A stretch of DNA of 37,533 nt, taken from contig CAJMPJ010000036.1 of the NCBI GenBank assembly GCA_905215155.1, positions 1 to 37,533 of the forward strand, read 5' to 3'. The notes beneath the pieces are model-generated. The model made no database searches and was not told the DNA's origin. It was given only the letters and a program-made list of their open reading frames with translations. This DNA comes from an uncultured bacterium (GTDB lineage Bacteria; Bacillota; Clostridia; Lachnospirales; Lachnospiraceae). The translations under genes were made by a program, and so were the position numbers. Below, in pieces: positions 7,772-17,736 of this stretch (positions within the stretch are counted from its first letter, which is position 1; each line of letters begins with the position of its first letter).

Positions 7772-10700
7772 TTATCTTCGTCCCTGTCTTTTTAATTTTA
7801 TGGTTTTTATTTCATAAGGTTTCAGTGTAATTACAAGCGTTCCATTTTTGTGCGAAAGGGTTTCTTGTTCTTCCTCCAGACAGTTACATTCCACATATGC
7901 GGCTGCTCCGGTTTCTGCAAATGTCACATGAGTTTTCGTCCGTTTCCCATAGGTTTCATACATGCGGACAATGATCCCGTCTCCGTCTTCCGCATATTTT
8001 ACCGTGTCTGCCAGTACATTTTCCTCTTCAATGGAGAGGAAGGAATAGGAAACCGGCTTATTTCCTGTGACAGCGGCTGCCTGCAGCGGGCAGTTTAAAT
8101 CATAGGCTTCCCGCACAACACCACCCGAACGGAAATCTCCTTTGTGAGGATACAGGGAATAGGTAAAGGTATGCTCTCCCTGATCTGCATCCGGATTGGG
8201 GAAAATTCCTGATTTTAACAGGGTCAGACGGATTACGGAATCATGGATGTCATAGCCGTACTTGCAGTCATTTAAAAGTGCGGCTCCGTATCCCGGTTCG
8301 GAGATGTCCGCCCATTTGTGAGCACATACTTCAAATCTGGCCTGATCCCAGGTGGTATTCTCATGGGTGGGACGGCTTACATTGCCGAACTGGATGTCGT
8401 AATTGGCCTCCTTGCAATGAATATCCAGGGGAAATGCTGCCTTTAACAGCATCTGATGCTCGTTCCAGTTGATTTTAGTCTTAAAATCAATTCTTGCTGT
8501 GTGCTTATAAAAACAGAGCGTTTGCTCCACTTCGGAATCCATAAACCTCTTTTTTATGAGGATGGAGCCTCTCACCGGTCCATTCTCCAAAAGACGTGCT
8601 TCTGTCACCTGGTCGATCTGCCATCCCTTTTCCCGGTAGGACGCGTCAATGTTCCAGGCATTATACTCCAAAGGCCGGTCCTCGTATACCAGAAGTTCGT
8701 TGCCTTTTGTGCCAGCCTTTAACAGATTTCGTTCTTCCATCCGGTCATAAAGTCTGGTCAGTGTTCCATCCGGGCCAAATTCCACTTCATAATAGGCAGT
8801 CATCAGCCGGACCGGTCTTTGGTCACCATCTGCTTCATATTCTAAAAATACCGCTGACGGATCACCACTGAAGACAGCATTGCCCTCTTGAAACACCTGA
8901 TATCCCTTAGAAGGCACCTGTTCTGCCAGATAAAGGACTCTGCCTTCTGCCGTCTCCTGAGACAAAAGACCAGGATTTTTCACCGGATGGTCAAGTTCTA
9001 CAATCCCGGTTCTTGGAAAACTTACGGTATTCCACACGGCAAGCCCATTCCCTCCTTCTTCCGTCCGTTTACAGCCGGCAGCCAAAAGCAGGCGGTCCAT
9101 ACGGCAGTCGATGATCTCACGGTCTGACCGAATGATTTGCTGGTATTGGATTTCCGAATCCTCATACACTTCTTTGATAGCGGAGCCGGGAAGAATATCG
9201 TGGAACTGGTTTAAAAGCAGAAGTTTCCAGTTCTTCTCCAATGCTTCCGACGGATACTCTGAGCCGTCTGTAAGGAGCAGATCCAGAACGGAGTAAAATT
9301 CAGCGTCCCCGTTTAAGAATTCGCAGGTGCGGTTGTATTTTTTATTCTTTGCCATGGAGGTATAAGTGCCCCGATGGGTTTCTAAATATAATTCTCCATC
9401 CCAGACGGGAAGCCGCTTCTGATCCAAATTTTCCTCCAGAATGTGGAAAAACTCTTTTACAAAGGTCTGTTTGGTCTTGGGTGCGCGGGCTACACTCCGT
9501 TCCAGACGGCGGCTCTGCTCCAGCATTTCTTCAGTCGGTCCGCCGCCGCCGTCTCCATAACCGTAACAGGTCAGCACTTCTTTGCTCACATCCTTGTTTA
9601 AGAATCTCTGCCAGGTTCCCATGATCTGTTTGGCATCCTGTCTTCCATTGTACGTGGTGCTGAAATTCTTTTCCGGTTCATTCTTTTTTAAGTAATCCCT
9701 GGTGCTGATTAAGTAAGTGAGCACTTCACTCCCGTCGATCCCTCTCCAGCGGAACACATCATTTGGAAACTGGTTGAATTCGTTCCAGCCAAGCTTGGTG
9801 GTCATGAAATACGGCAGTCCGGACTGCTTCATGATCTGCGGAATGGCGGCGCTGTAACCAAAGACGTCGGGCAGCCACAGTACTTCGTTGGCCTGTCCTC
9901 CCAGCTCTTTTTCAAAGAATCTTCTTCCATAGAGGATATGGCGGACCAGGGATTCCCCGGAGGCCAGGTTACAGTCCGGTTCCAGCCACATGGCTCCTTC
10001 TGTCTCCCAGCGGCCTTCTCGGATTTTTTCCCTGATCTCTTCAAACAGCTCCGGAGCTTCCTCTTTCACAAACTCGTAAAGCTGAGGCTGACTGGACATG
10101 AATTTATATTCCGGATAACGTTTCATCAAATTCAAGACGGTGCGAAAACTTCTGACGGCCTTCTGTCTGGTCTGCTTTAACGGCCACTTCCAAGCCACAT
10201 CAATGTGGGTATGGCCAATGCTGTGGACGGTCACCGGATGTTCCGGCCGGTTCTTATAGTAGTGCTCCAAAAGCCAGTCATCCGCCTCCCTGACGGATAA
10301 ACGGAATGCTTCGGAACCGGGGCGTCTAAAATCCACCAGCTCAAGCGCCTCATTCAATGTCTGAAAGGTGTCGATCCGTTCCAGATCGTCCTCTTCCAAA
10401 AGATCGGCTGCCTCAAAGGGAACCACGAAATCGTAATAAAATTCCGCAACGTCCTCCCGATAGGCTCCCATCTCCAGATGAAAGAAATTGGTAAGCCCGG
10501 AACTGTTTGAATATGCGTAGAATGCCAGTTCAAAATGCTCTCCTCCTTTTGCTTCTTCCGTCAGGATAAAATCCTGATGATTCATATCCATGGTGCCGGA
10601 AAGCCTGCCGTCCAGATAAACCATGACCTGGGGATTGTCGGTATTCCAGATATCCGTAGCTCCCGTATTTAATATGGCCCTTACCTGGGTACCTTTAAAA

Positions 10701-10927
10701 TCATCAGGAATGGTAACACGTGCCATAAACCAGAAATGGCGGTCGGTTCCGCCCCAGGTCTCATCCGTTCCATAGGCTGACCATTCGAGAGTACTGCTGT
10801 CAAACTGTTCCCCGAATTCATAATTCCCCTGACTTACCATCACCGGTTCCACACGGGTCAAGCCGCAATAGCACAGCTCTTTCAGGGAATCTGCTGCTGC
10901 CTTTAATCGGTTTCTAATAGGATTCAT
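7772..10927 (-). CDS. Alpha-mannosidase, glycoside hydrolase family 38
   Basis: This 1051-residue protein matches GH38 in length and motifs. The N-terminal catalytic domain has the metal-binding GHTHIDVAWKWP (H239, H241, D243) and the nucleophile in WLPDVFGYSAA (D354), followed by the middle helical and C-terminal beta-sandwich domains. It removes alpha-linked mannose using a divalent metal. No signal peptide is present, so it acts in the cytoplasm on imported oligosaccharides. It follows the MalG-like permease, separated by a hairpin terminator at 10956-10992 that probably lowers its expression relative to the transporter. The ribosome site (AAGGCGGAA) is poor, in line with modest expression. 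Specificity for alpha-1,2/1,3/1,6 linkages cannot be told from the sequence. Confidence 0.95.
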   Translation of the reverse strand: MNPIRNRLKAAADSLKELCYCGLTRVEPVMVSQGNYEFGEQFDSSTLEWSAYGTDETWGGTDRHFWFMARVTIPDDFKGTQVRAILNTGATDIWNTDNPQVMVYLDGRLSGTMDMNHQDFILTEEAKGGEHFELAFYAYSNSSGLTNFFHLEMGAYREDVAEFYYDFVVPFEAADLLEEDDLERIDTFQTLNEALELVDFRRPGSEAFRLSVREADDWLLEHYYKNRPEHPVTVHSIGHTHIDVAWKWPLKQTRQKAVRSFRTVLNLMKRYPEYKFMSSQPQLYEFVKEEAPELFEEIREKIREGRWETEGAMWLEPDCNLASGESLVRHILYGRRFFEKELGGQANEVLWLPDVFGYSAAIPQIMKQSGLPYFMTTKLGWNEFNQFPNDVFRWRGIDGSEVLTYLISTRDYLKKNEPEKNFSTTYNGRQDAKQIMGTWQRFLNKDVSKEVLTCYGYGDGGGGPTEEMLEQSRRLERSVARAPKTKQTFVKEFFHILEENLDQKRLPVWDGELYLETHRGTYTSMAKNKKYNRTCEFLNGDAEFYSVLDLLLTDGSEYPSEALEKNWKLLLLNQFHDILPGSAIKEVYEDSEIQYQQIIRSDREIIDCRMDRLLLAAGCKRTEEGGNGLAVWNTVSFPRTGIVELDHPVKNPGLLSQETAEGRVLYLAEQVPSKGYQVFQEGNAVFSGDPSAVFLEYEADGDQRPVRLMTAYYEVEFGPDGTLTRLYDRMEERNLLKAGTKGNELLVYEDRPLEYNAWNIDASYREKGWQIDQVTEARLLENGPVRGSILIKKRFMDSEVEQTLCFYKHTARIDFKTKINWNEHQMLLKAAFPLDIHCKEANYDIQFGNVSRPTHENTTWDQARFEVCAHKWADISEPGYGAALLNDCKYGYDIHDSVIRLTLLKSGIFPNPDADQGEHTFTYSLYPHKGDFRSGGVVREAYDLNCPLQAAAVTGNKPVSYSFLSIEEENVLADTVKYAEDGDGIIVRMYETYGKRTKTHVTFAETGAAAYVECNCLEEEQETLSHKNGTLVITLKPYEIKTIKLKRQGRR

Positions 10928-10955
10928 ATATCATTCCGCCTTCTTTGTATATTTT

Positions 10956-10992
10956 AAAAAGGCGGGAAACCGCATAAAGCTGGTCTCCCGCC
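10956..10992 (-). terminator. Intra-operon terminator or attenuator before the mannosidase gene
   Basis: On the minus strand GGCGGGAGACC/GGTTTCCCGCC forms an 11-base-pair stem (one G-U) with loop AGCTTTATGC, followed by five T residues. It lies 14 bases after the MalG-like permease gene, between it and GH38, and would give partial termination so that transporter RNA exceeds mannosidase RNA. Confidence 0.75.
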
Positions 10993-11005
10993 TAAAAAGC
11001 CGTAA

Positions 11006-11860
11006 TTAGCCCTTAATTCCTGTGGAGGCGATTCCTTCTACCAGATACTTCTGCATTGTTAAGAAAATCACAAATATGGGAATCAGGGATAAGGTCGCCA
11101 TTGCAAACATGGCTCCCCAGTCAGAACCTGCGGTCGGATCAGAGAACATCTTTAACGCATAGCTGACCGGATATTTTAACGGATCACTCAGGTAGAGCAA
11201 GGCCGCAAGGAAATCATCCCATCTCCACATGAAGGAGAAAATTGCGCTTGTGACCAGTGATGGTTTTATAAGCGGCAATATGATCCGGATAAAGATGGAA
11301 TATATGGAACAGCCGTCCATTCTGGCCGCTTCATCTAAGTCAATGGGAATTCCCTTGATAAACTGTACATTTAAGAAAATAAAAAAGCCCTGACCGAAAA
11401 ACTGCGGTACGATGATCGGAAGATAGCTGCCTACCCAGCCCAGCTTGTTAAAGATGATGTACTGGGGAATCATGATGACCTGGAACGGAAGCATCATGGA
11501 AAGCAGCATACATGCGAACCAAAAGCCTTTCCATTTAAAATCAATGCGGGCAAATCCATAGCTGACGATGGCAGAGGATACAACGGCACCGACGGTGGAA
11601 AGACCGGCAATGATAAAGGAATTCTTGAAAAAGGTTGCAAACCCGTAGCCTGCAAAGCCTTTCCAGCCCACCTTGTAATTGTCAAGGGAAAAGGCTTCCG
11701 GAATAAGGCTGGCTGCAGTACGGAATATCTCATTGGTATTTTTAAAGGAACTCATTACCATCCATACAAGCGGATATATCATAACACAAGCGAAGAAAAA
11801 CGTAAATACATGATATATCACTGTGATGGCATTTCTTTTTTCTTTATATCCTGTCTTCAT
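11006..11860 (-). CDS. Carbohydrate ABC transporter permease, MalG-like
   Basis: This 284-residue membrane protein has six predicted helices and the EAA loop DEAARMDGCSIYSIFIRIILP, a MalG-type feature. It ends YLVEGIASTGIKG, typical for the family. It partners with the MalF-like permease six bases upstream. The ribosome site AAGGGTG overlaps the end of that gene. Expected to carry the sugar captured by the lipoprotein encoded first in this operon. Confidence 0.93.
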   Translation of the reverse strand: MKTGYKEKRNAITVIYHVFTFFFACVMIYPLVWMVMSSFKNTNEIFRTAASLIPEAFSLDNYKVGWKGFAGYGFATFFKNSFIIAGLSTVGAVVSSAIVSYGFARIDFKWKGFWFACMLLSMMLPFQVIMIPQYIIFNKLGWVGSYLPIIVPQFFGQGFFIFLNVQFIKGIPIDLDEAARMDGCSIYSIFIRIILPLIKPSLVTSAIFSFMWRWDDFLAALLYLSDPLKYPVSYALKMFSDPTAGSDWGAMFAMATLSLIPIFVIFLTMQKYLVEGIASTGIKG

Positions 11861-11866
11861 GATTCA

Positions 11867-12796
11867 TCACCCTTCTGCCTCGTAATATACCCACTTTTTC
11901 TGGGTCTTGAACAGTACCAGAGTCAACAGACCCACTACCAGTACCATAAACCAGGCCATCGCACAGCCGTACCCCAGTTTGTTGTACGTAAAAGAATTCT
12001 GGTACATGTATACGGTATAGAACAAAGTCGTGTCCCTGGGTTTTCCCTGAGTGATGATGTAGCTTTGGGTGAATGCCATAAATCCGTTGATCAGCTGGTT
12101 GATCAGATTAAAGAAGATGCTGGGTGTCAGCATGGGAAGCGTAATCTTAAAGAACCGCTGGATTCCATTGGCTCCGTCTACGGTGGCTGCTTCATAAAGG
12201 CTGACCGGAATCTGCTTTAAACCGGACAAAAATATCAGCATGGAGGAACCAAACTGCCAAACAGCCAGTATGATCAGAGTCCAGATGGCGGTATCCATCC
12301 TTCCAAGCCAGGCAATGTCAGAAGGAAGACCCACGATTTTTAATAGTGCATTGATCACACCGTCACTGGCAAACATACGCTTCCATAGAATCGCCACCGC
12401 AACACTGGAACCAATGATGGATGGCAAATAATAAACGGCCCTGTAAAAACCGGATAGCTTTGTACTTTTTACCAGCAGCATGGCTACCGCAAGAGCCATG
12501 AGCAGCCGGAGAGGAACCGAAAACAGAACATAGTACATGGTTACGCCAAAAACCTTCCAAAATTTAGGGTCCGCTGTAAACATGGTTTTGTAATTTTCCA
12601 GACCTATAAAAACCGGTGACTCCAAAATGTTGTATCTGGTGAATGAAAACCCTAAAGATAAAATCATCGGAATGGCCAGGAAAGCTAAAAATCCTATCAT
12701 GAAGGGCAGGATAAAAATATATCCTGCAACCTTCGGTCGATTCAATGCCCGAACCAATGATTCTTTTCTTTTCGGGGTCATTTGATTGTTCTTCAT
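11867..12796 (-). CDS. Sugar ABC transporter permease, MalF-like
   Basis: This 309-residue protein has an N-terminal basic segment, six hydrophobic segments and the EAA loop YEAATVDGANGIQRFFKITLP. It is a CUT1-family permease of UgpA/MalF type. Ribosome site GGAGGGG is four bases from the ATG. It lies 26 bases after the binding-protein gene and six bases before the MalG-like gene, so the three form one transcription unit. Confidence 0.93.
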   Translation of the reverse strand: MKNNQMTPKRKESLVRALNRPKVAGYIFILPFMIGFLAFLAIPMILSLGFSFTRYNILESPVFIGLENYKTMFTADPKFWKVFGVTMYYVLFSVPLRLLMALAVAMLLVKSTKLSGFYRAVYYLPSIIGSSVAVAILWKRMFASDGVINALLKIVGLPSDIAWLGRMDTAIWTLIILAVWQFGSSMLIFLSGLKQIPVSLYEAATVDGANGIQRFFKITLPMLTPSIFFNLINQLINGFMAFTQSYIITQGKPRDTTLFYTVYMYQNSFTYNKLGYGCAMAWFMVLVVGLLTLVLFKTQKKWVYYEAEG

Positions 12797-12822
12797 CTTA
12801 TCCCCTCCAGAATGTCTAACTG

Positions 12823-14172
12823 CTATTTTGCCGCTTCTTCCAGGATGCGCTTGGCTTCCGGTACAAACTGAGCCGTCGCCTCATCCGTCGTTGCATCGCC
12901 GTAACGGATTGCTTCCACAACGGTCTTTGCTAATGCTTCCACTTCTCCTTTGCCTGCCGGATCTGGTGCATCAATTGGTGTTGCGATTTCAGAAACCTTT
13001 GCAATGAAGTCAAACACGTGCTGGGAAACTGCATCTGCCTTAGGTTTGATGTTATCTGCTACGGTTGAATTGATGGGAATTCCTCTTTCAGCAAGAAGAA
13101 TATCATTGGCCTCTGTGCTGTTTACAAACCAGTCAATAAACTTTGCTGCTTCTTCTTTGTTCTTGGAAGATTCTGAGATGGAGAAGAACTGGCTTGGTTT
13201 CAAATACATTGGCTGCGTTTTTGCATCCGTTGTAGTGGGATACATGGTGATTCCCAGTTCCCTGCCTGCCGTGCTGGAAACGCTGATGTACTGGTTGGAG
13301 AATAAAAAGTCATTCCAGGTGGTGGAATCAATAATCGGCTTCGTCTCCACAACATCAGGGTTTTTCTCTGCAAGAAGGTCTGCGGAAATGCTGAATTCAG
13401 CTTTTGCAAACTTCTCAACATTGGCAAAATGAAGTTTCATGGAATCCTCTTTGCCCTCCTTCAGCTCATCAAACAGTTGAGACCCATTGGTTCTGGCAAT
13501 GATCTGCATCATGTTGATCCCGCCGTCGAAATAGGTTTTTGTTCCTGTCTTTTCGTATATTGTCTTGGATATGTCATATAATTCCTCGATGGTCGGCTGT
13601 TCCGGAATGGTAACTCCTGCTTTTTCTACAATTGCCTTGTCATATACCATCATCGGAGCGTTGCTTCCTAAGCTGATGGCATAGCATTTGCCGTCAATGG
13701 AGCCGCTTTCAATGATGCTCTCCGGGATTTTGGAGGTATCAATGAGACCGCTTGTGATGTATTCCGACAAATCGGCAAGCTGTCCGCTCTTTTGGTACTG
13801 GGTCAAATAGGAATAGTCCATCTGTACGATATCCGGCATATTGCCGCCTGCAGCCATTGCGGAAAGCTTATCCCAGTAACCGGACCAGTCGGTAAATTCC
13901 ACCTTGATCTCCACATTGGGATTCTGGCTCATATACAAATCTGCCGCTTTTTTTGTTACATCATTTCTCGTCTGGTTCCCCCACCAGGTGAGATTTAAAG
14001 TAATCTTGTCCCCGGATGCTGCCTGGGTATCCGGGGCCGCCTTGGTCGTCTCAGCCGCACTGGCCGCACCGGTGGTCTGGGTGTCTGTGTTCTCTGGTTT
14101 AGAACCGCAGCCAGCTAAAGAAACTGCTGCCAAAAGTGCTGCAAGTACTGCCGGTAAAAATCTTTTTCTCAT
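12823..14172 (-). CDS. Extracellular sugar-binding lipoprotein (CUT1 type)
   Basis: This 449-residue protein has a lipoprotein signal with lipobox LAGC (Cys22) followed by a Thr/Ala-rich linker and a family 1 solute-binding domain beginning LNLTWWGNQTRND. It is the size of MalE/UgpB proteins and captures an oligosaccharide outside the membrane. It is first in the operon with two permeases and the GH38 mannosidase, so a mannose-containing glycan is the most likely ligand. The strong ribosome site GGAGG seven bases upstream suits a highly expressed binding protein. It is divergent from the two-component sensor gene, which may control it. Confidence 0.93.
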   Translation of the reverse strand: MRKRFLPAVLAALLAAVSLAGCGSKPENTDTQTTGAASAAETTKAAPDTQAASGDKITLNLTWWGNQTRNDVTKKAADLYMSQNPNVEIKVEFTDWSGYWDKLSAMAAGGNMPDIVQMDYSYLTQYQKSGQLADLSEYITSGLIDTSKIPESIIESGSIDGKCYAISLGSNAPMMVYDKAIVEKAGVTIPEQPTIEELYDISKTIYEKTGTKTYFDGGINMMQIIARTNGSQLFDELKEGKEDSMKLHFANVEKFAKAEFSISADLLAEKNPDVVETKPIIDSTTWNDFLFSNQYISVSSTAGRELGITMYPTTTDAKTQPMYLKPSQFFSISESSKNKEEAAKFIDWFVNSTEANDILLAERGIPINSTVADNIKPKADAVSQHVFDFIAKVSEIATPIDAPDPAGKGEVEALAKTVVEAIRYGDATTDEATAQFVPEAKRILEEAAK

Positions 14173-14209
14173 AATAAAACCTCCCTCTTAATTGATTTAT
14201 GATAATCTC

Positions 14210-14238
14210 ATGATATGTCAAATATGCACAACAGTAAA
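14210..14238 (-). promoter_or_regulatory. Promoter of the binding protein-MalFG-mannosidase operon
   Basis: On the minus strand TTTACT (14233-14238) and TATCAT (14210-14215) are spaced by 17 bases. The start site would lie about 30 bases before the ribosome-bound ATG. The -10 is weak, which fits a promoter needing an activator. Confidence 0.4.
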
Positions 14239-14259
14239 GTTAAAATATAGCTTTTTATG

Positions 14260-14329
14260 GTCAAAAAAACATCTTATTGTTACTTTTTGACTTTTTTTAA
14301 TTTATTTTTTTACATTTTTACTATATAAT
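14260..14329 (+). promoter_or_regulatory. Divergent control region: inverted repeat and promoter of the sensor gene
   Basis: A perfect inverted repeat GTCAAAAA/TTTTTGAC with 16 bases between the arms (14260-14267, 14284-14291) lies between the two divergent transcripts. A plus-strand TATAAT (14324-14329) with weak -35 TTTATT (14301-14306, 17-base spacer) could start the sensor-regulator-GH105 transcript, leaving a leader of about 95 bases. Confidence 0.35.
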
Positions 14330-14432
14330 ATAAATGTATAAGGTCTGAACACTGTATGTTTTATATGTGTGTCACACTCCAGCAAAACCTATGGGTGTCC
14401 AGACACGCCCCAGAAAGAAAGGACGTATGTCT

Positions 14433-16193
14433 ATGAGTCGGTGTACCATCTGGTTCAACAACCTGTCTTTATATAAGAAGGTCCTCACGGTATTTCTGCT
14501 GGCGGTGCTGGCACTTTGTATCACCTTTGCTCTCAGCCTCAAGATACTTACATCCCGGTATCATGAGGAACTTTACCGTACCAATGCAAATTCCTTAAAC
14601 CATGTGACCACTTATCTGGAATCGGAAATGAAGATGGTGGAAACCATATCAGACAACTTAATCGGGGACAAGGTCATCCAAAATAACCTGGCGTTCCTTT
14701 CGGAAAACCCCTACAGCAACCGCCGTTCCGCCGCCCGCAGAGATATATATGAACAGCTTTACCCCTATATGTACCGAAGCAGCTACATCAAATCCATCAA
14801 CATCGTACTGTCCGACGGTTCAAACATCTGTATGGGAAGCTCTGATGAAATCTTGAAATTCAACATCAAAGAACTGGATCAAAGTCTGGAGTCTTTAAAA
14901 GGGAGATCCATCTGGGCGTCCGGAATCGCCCCCGGTCCCAATACGGTATGTGCCAGGCAGATTCTGAAACTGAAGTATTTAAGCTTAAAGAAGCTGGCAG
15001 AACTCTATATCACCGTGGATATGGATAAAATGATTGAAGACGGCTTAAATAATTCCGGCAGCCTTGCAGAAAATTCCAAGTTCATCCTGATATCCGGAGA
15101 CAAGCGGATTTATCCTGCCGCCCCCTTTCACGATAAATACTGCAACCAGCTGATTGCAACTAATAGAAAGCAGGGAAATTCCTATTCCATTGCCACTTTA
15201 AGCGGCAACAAAGAATTTATCATCAACGGTCATGTGCCATATGTGGGCTGGGATTACCTCTATTTCAGGGATTATGATCCGTTATTTTACCGAATCCGTC
15301 TGGTCACCATGCAGATTTTTCTTTTTACCCTCTGCATCATTCTGGCCACTGCGGTCTGCGTGAACCTGATTTTCCGCCATATATTCCGACATCTGGACTA
15401 TCTGATTGAAAAGATACAGTGTTTTGGAAGCGGGGAACTTCCTGCCTGTGATGTAAAATGCTACGATTATCAGAACCGTCAGGATGAAATCGGTCAGCTT
15501 CACCGCAGCTTTGATGAGATGACCCACAGCGTAAAGGTCCTGCGGGATGAGAATTATGACAAGCAGCTTCTCGTCAGGGATTCCACCATCAAGATGCTCC
15601 AGCAGCAGATCAATCCGCACTTTTTATACAATACGCTGGATACCATCAACTGGATGGCCCAGAAATACGGAGCGGAGGACATTTCTGTAATGGTCCGCTC
15701 TCTGGGGAATTTGTTCCGTGCTTCCATTGCAGACCAAAAGGACAGGATTCCCCTGTCTGAAGAATTAAAGGTACTGGATAACTATATCCGCATCCAACAG
15801 ATCCGCTTCAAAGACAGGCTTCATTTTGAACTGGAAACTCCCGAGAATATTTCCCGGATTTGCGTACCAAAGCTTTGCATCCAGCCTCTGGTGGAAAACG
15901 CACTCAAGCACGCTATGGAGGACACGGACGAGCTGTGCCGGATACGGGTCATCATTAAGGAAATGGAGACGAATTACCGGATCACGGTCACCAATACCGG
16001 TTCCCGGTTTGAAGAGGATCTGCTTCAGAAAATAAAGAACAGGGAAATCACGCCCCAAGGCTCCGGAGTAGGCCTTTTAAACATCAACTCCCGGCTAAAA
16101 CTGCTTTACGGAGACCAGTACGGATTGAACTTTTACAACGAAGGCGGAAAGGCAGTGGTCATGCTGTCCATTCCCAAGGAACAGGAGGAATGA
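14433..16193 (+). CDS. YesM-type sensor histidine kinase
   Basis: This 586-residue protein has a membrane helix at about residues 16-38, an extracellular sensing region of some 240 residues, a second helix, a HAMP linker and a His_kinase plus HATPase module. The phosphorylated His396 is in QQINPHFLYNTLDT; the N box is PLVENALKHAM and the G box GSGVGLLN. This is the LytS/YesM class that typically senses sugars bound by a solute-binding protein. The start at 14433 is chosen for AAAGGA nine bases upstream; an ATG two codons earlier is possible. The response regulator starts one base after its stop codon. It probably senses the substrate of the adjacent importer. Confidence 0.93.
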   Translation: MSRCTIWFNNLSLYKKVLTVFLLAVLALCITFALSLKILTSRYHEELYRTNANSLNHVTTYLESEMKMVETISDNLIGDKVIQNNLAFLSENPYSNRRSAARRDIYEQLYPYMYRSSYIKSINIVLSDGSNICMGSSDEILKFNIKELDQSLESLKGRSIWASGIAPGPNTVCARQILKLKYLSLKKLAELYITVDMDKMIEDGLNNSGSLAENSKFILISGDKRIYPAAPFHDKYCNQLIATNRKQGNSYSIATLSGNKEFIINGHVPYVGWDYLYFRDYDPLFYRIRLVTMQIFLFTLCIILATAVCVNLIFRHIFRHLDYLIEKIQCFGSGELPACDVKCYDYQNRQDEIGQLHRSFDEMTHSVKVLRDENYDKQLLVRDSTIKMLQQQINPHFLYNTLDTINWMAQKYGAEDISVMVRSLGNLFRASIADQKDRIPLSEELKVLDNYIRIQQIRFKDRLHFELETPENISRICVPKLCIQPLVENALKHAMEDTDELCRIRVIIKEMETNYRITVTNTGSRFEEDLLQKIKNREITPQGSGVGLLNINSRLKLLYGDQYGLNFYNEGGKAVVMLSIPKEQEE

Positions 16194-16194
16194 T

Positions 16195-17736
16195 ATGCTG
16201 AGACTGATGATCGTAGATGACGAACAGATTATAAGAGAAGCCCTCTCCCAGATGATTGATTTTGAATCCATTGGCTATGAGCTGATCGCTGCGGCCAAAA
16301 ACGGTATGGAGGCTTATGATATTATTTGTGACGATTACCCGGATGTGGTGATCACAGACATCCGGATGCCCATACTAAACGGTCTGGATTTAATCAGCCG
16401 TTCCATGAAATCAGATTCCAGAATCACCTTTGTCCTGCTTTCCGGATACAATGACTTTGAATATGCCAAGCAGGCAATGAAGTACGGAGTCCGCTACTAT
16501 CTCTTAAAGCCCACCGACAAAAATGAGCTGATTGATTCTCTGGTATCCATCCAAAAAGAACGGCTGAAGGAGGAAGAAAACCGGAGACTCCAGCAGAAAC
16601 ATTTCCTTAATACCCTGCACGTTCCCCTGGAGCAAAGCTTTATTATGGAAGCACTGGAACATCAGGACTCCTTTTCTCCGGTATTCCGCAAATATCAGGG
16701 ATTTTTATGCTTTCCAAAGGACTGCCTTTATGCCTGTATCTGCTCCTTTGTGGAAGAAAACTACTTAAAAAACTTTGCCGCCGATGTAAGAAGAATCCTG
16801 GACTGTGCCCGGATTCCTCTGCAATTTTCCATTTTGTATGTAAAAAACACGGCGGTGCTGGTTTTCCCTGCCTCCACCCTGGCCCTGCAGGAAGAATTGA
16901 GCCGGCATATTCTGGAACTGAAATATCCGGGCCAGTCCGTCACCTTTGAAACCGAGTTTATCCATAAAGAATCCACGGAAAAATTGTTTCAAACTATAAT
17001 ATCAAAAATTTCCCGGTTTGAGAAAATCCTTCTTCTTGGGGACCGGGGCATCTCCCATGAGATCAAGAACCACATTGCCTCCCCGTGGAGGATCAGCCAA
17101 TTGGAGGATTCCATCACTTCCGCAGAAAACACCGTACAGGCTGCAAAACTACTGGACTCGGTTTTTATGGATTCCATGCCCGTATCCAGCGCCAGAAATC
17201 TGGCTCTCGGTCTTTTTCTGCAAAGCAGCAGGGAACAGGAAAAGCTGCCGTCGGACGCTGCCTGTGATTTTTTCAGGCGCCTTTATTCCTGTACTACGGT
17301 AAAGGACATCAAAACACTTTTACTGGTAGTCATGGTCCAAAAAACAGACAGCACCAATTCCCACAAAAACGGCTCCAACATTGCGCTTTTAAAATCCTAT
17401 ATCAGAGATCACTTAGACTCTGAGAATCTGTCGTTAAAATGGCTGGCAGAGAATTATCTGTTCGTCAGTGTGGGATATTTAAGCAAGCAGTTCATAAAAG
17501 AGGAGGGAATGCGCTTTTCCGACTACTTAAACAAAGAACGGATGGAAGAAGCCATTCGTCTGATGAGGTTTTATCAAAATGACAATGTAAAACAAATTGC
17601 CCGACAAGTGGGTTTTGGCAGCAATCCCCAGTACTTCAGCCAGGTATTCAAGCGGTTTACCGGCCTTACGCCGACCGAATATATTGAAACGCACAAAATA
17701 AAACAGGAAACACGTGCCAAAGGAGAGAAACCATGA
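16195..17736 (+). CDS. YesN-type response regulator with AraC DNA-binding domain
   Basis: This 513-residue protein has an N-terminal receiver domain with acidic pair Asp8-Asp9, phospho-acceptor Asp55 in VVITDIRMP and the conserved Lys in YYLLKPTDK, a middle region of about 270 residues without a clear family, and a C-terminal AraC-type double helix-turn-helix (about residues 400-505) ending in FGSNPQYFSQVFKRFTG. It pairs with the YesM-type kinase and should activate nearby transporter and hydrolase operons. Its stop codon overlaps the GH105 start by four bases (ATGA), so the hydrolase is translationally coupled. Confidence 0.94.
   Translation: MLRLMIVDDEQIIREALSQMIDFESIGYELIAAAKNGMEAYDIICDDYPDVVITDIRMPILNGLDLISRSMKSDSRITFVLLSGYNDFEYAKQAMKYGVRYYLLKPTDKNELIDSLVSIQKERLKEEENRRLQQKHFLNTLHVPLEQSFIMEALEHQDSFSPVFRKYQGFLCFPKDCLYACICSFVEENYLKNFAADVRRILDCARIPLQFSILYVKNTAVLVFPASTLALQEELSRHILELKYPGQSVTFETEFIHKESTEKLFQTIISKISRFEKILLLGDRGISHEIKNHIASPWRISQLEDSITSAENTVQAAKLLDSVFMDSMPVSSARNLALGLFLQSSREQEKLPSDAACDFFRRLYSCTTVKDIKTLLLVVMVQKTDSTNSHKNGSNIALLKSYIRDHLDSENLSLKWLAENYLFVSVGYLSKQFIKEEGMRFSDYLNKERMEEAIRLMRFYQNDNVKQIARQVGFGSNPQYFSQVFKRFTGLTPTEYIETHKIKQETRAKGEKP

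Noticed and set aside
7360..7795. Two 82-codon plus-strand frames between the HAD and mannosidase genes
   Set aside because: They run across the operator and terminator, lack ribosome sites and have implausible composition.
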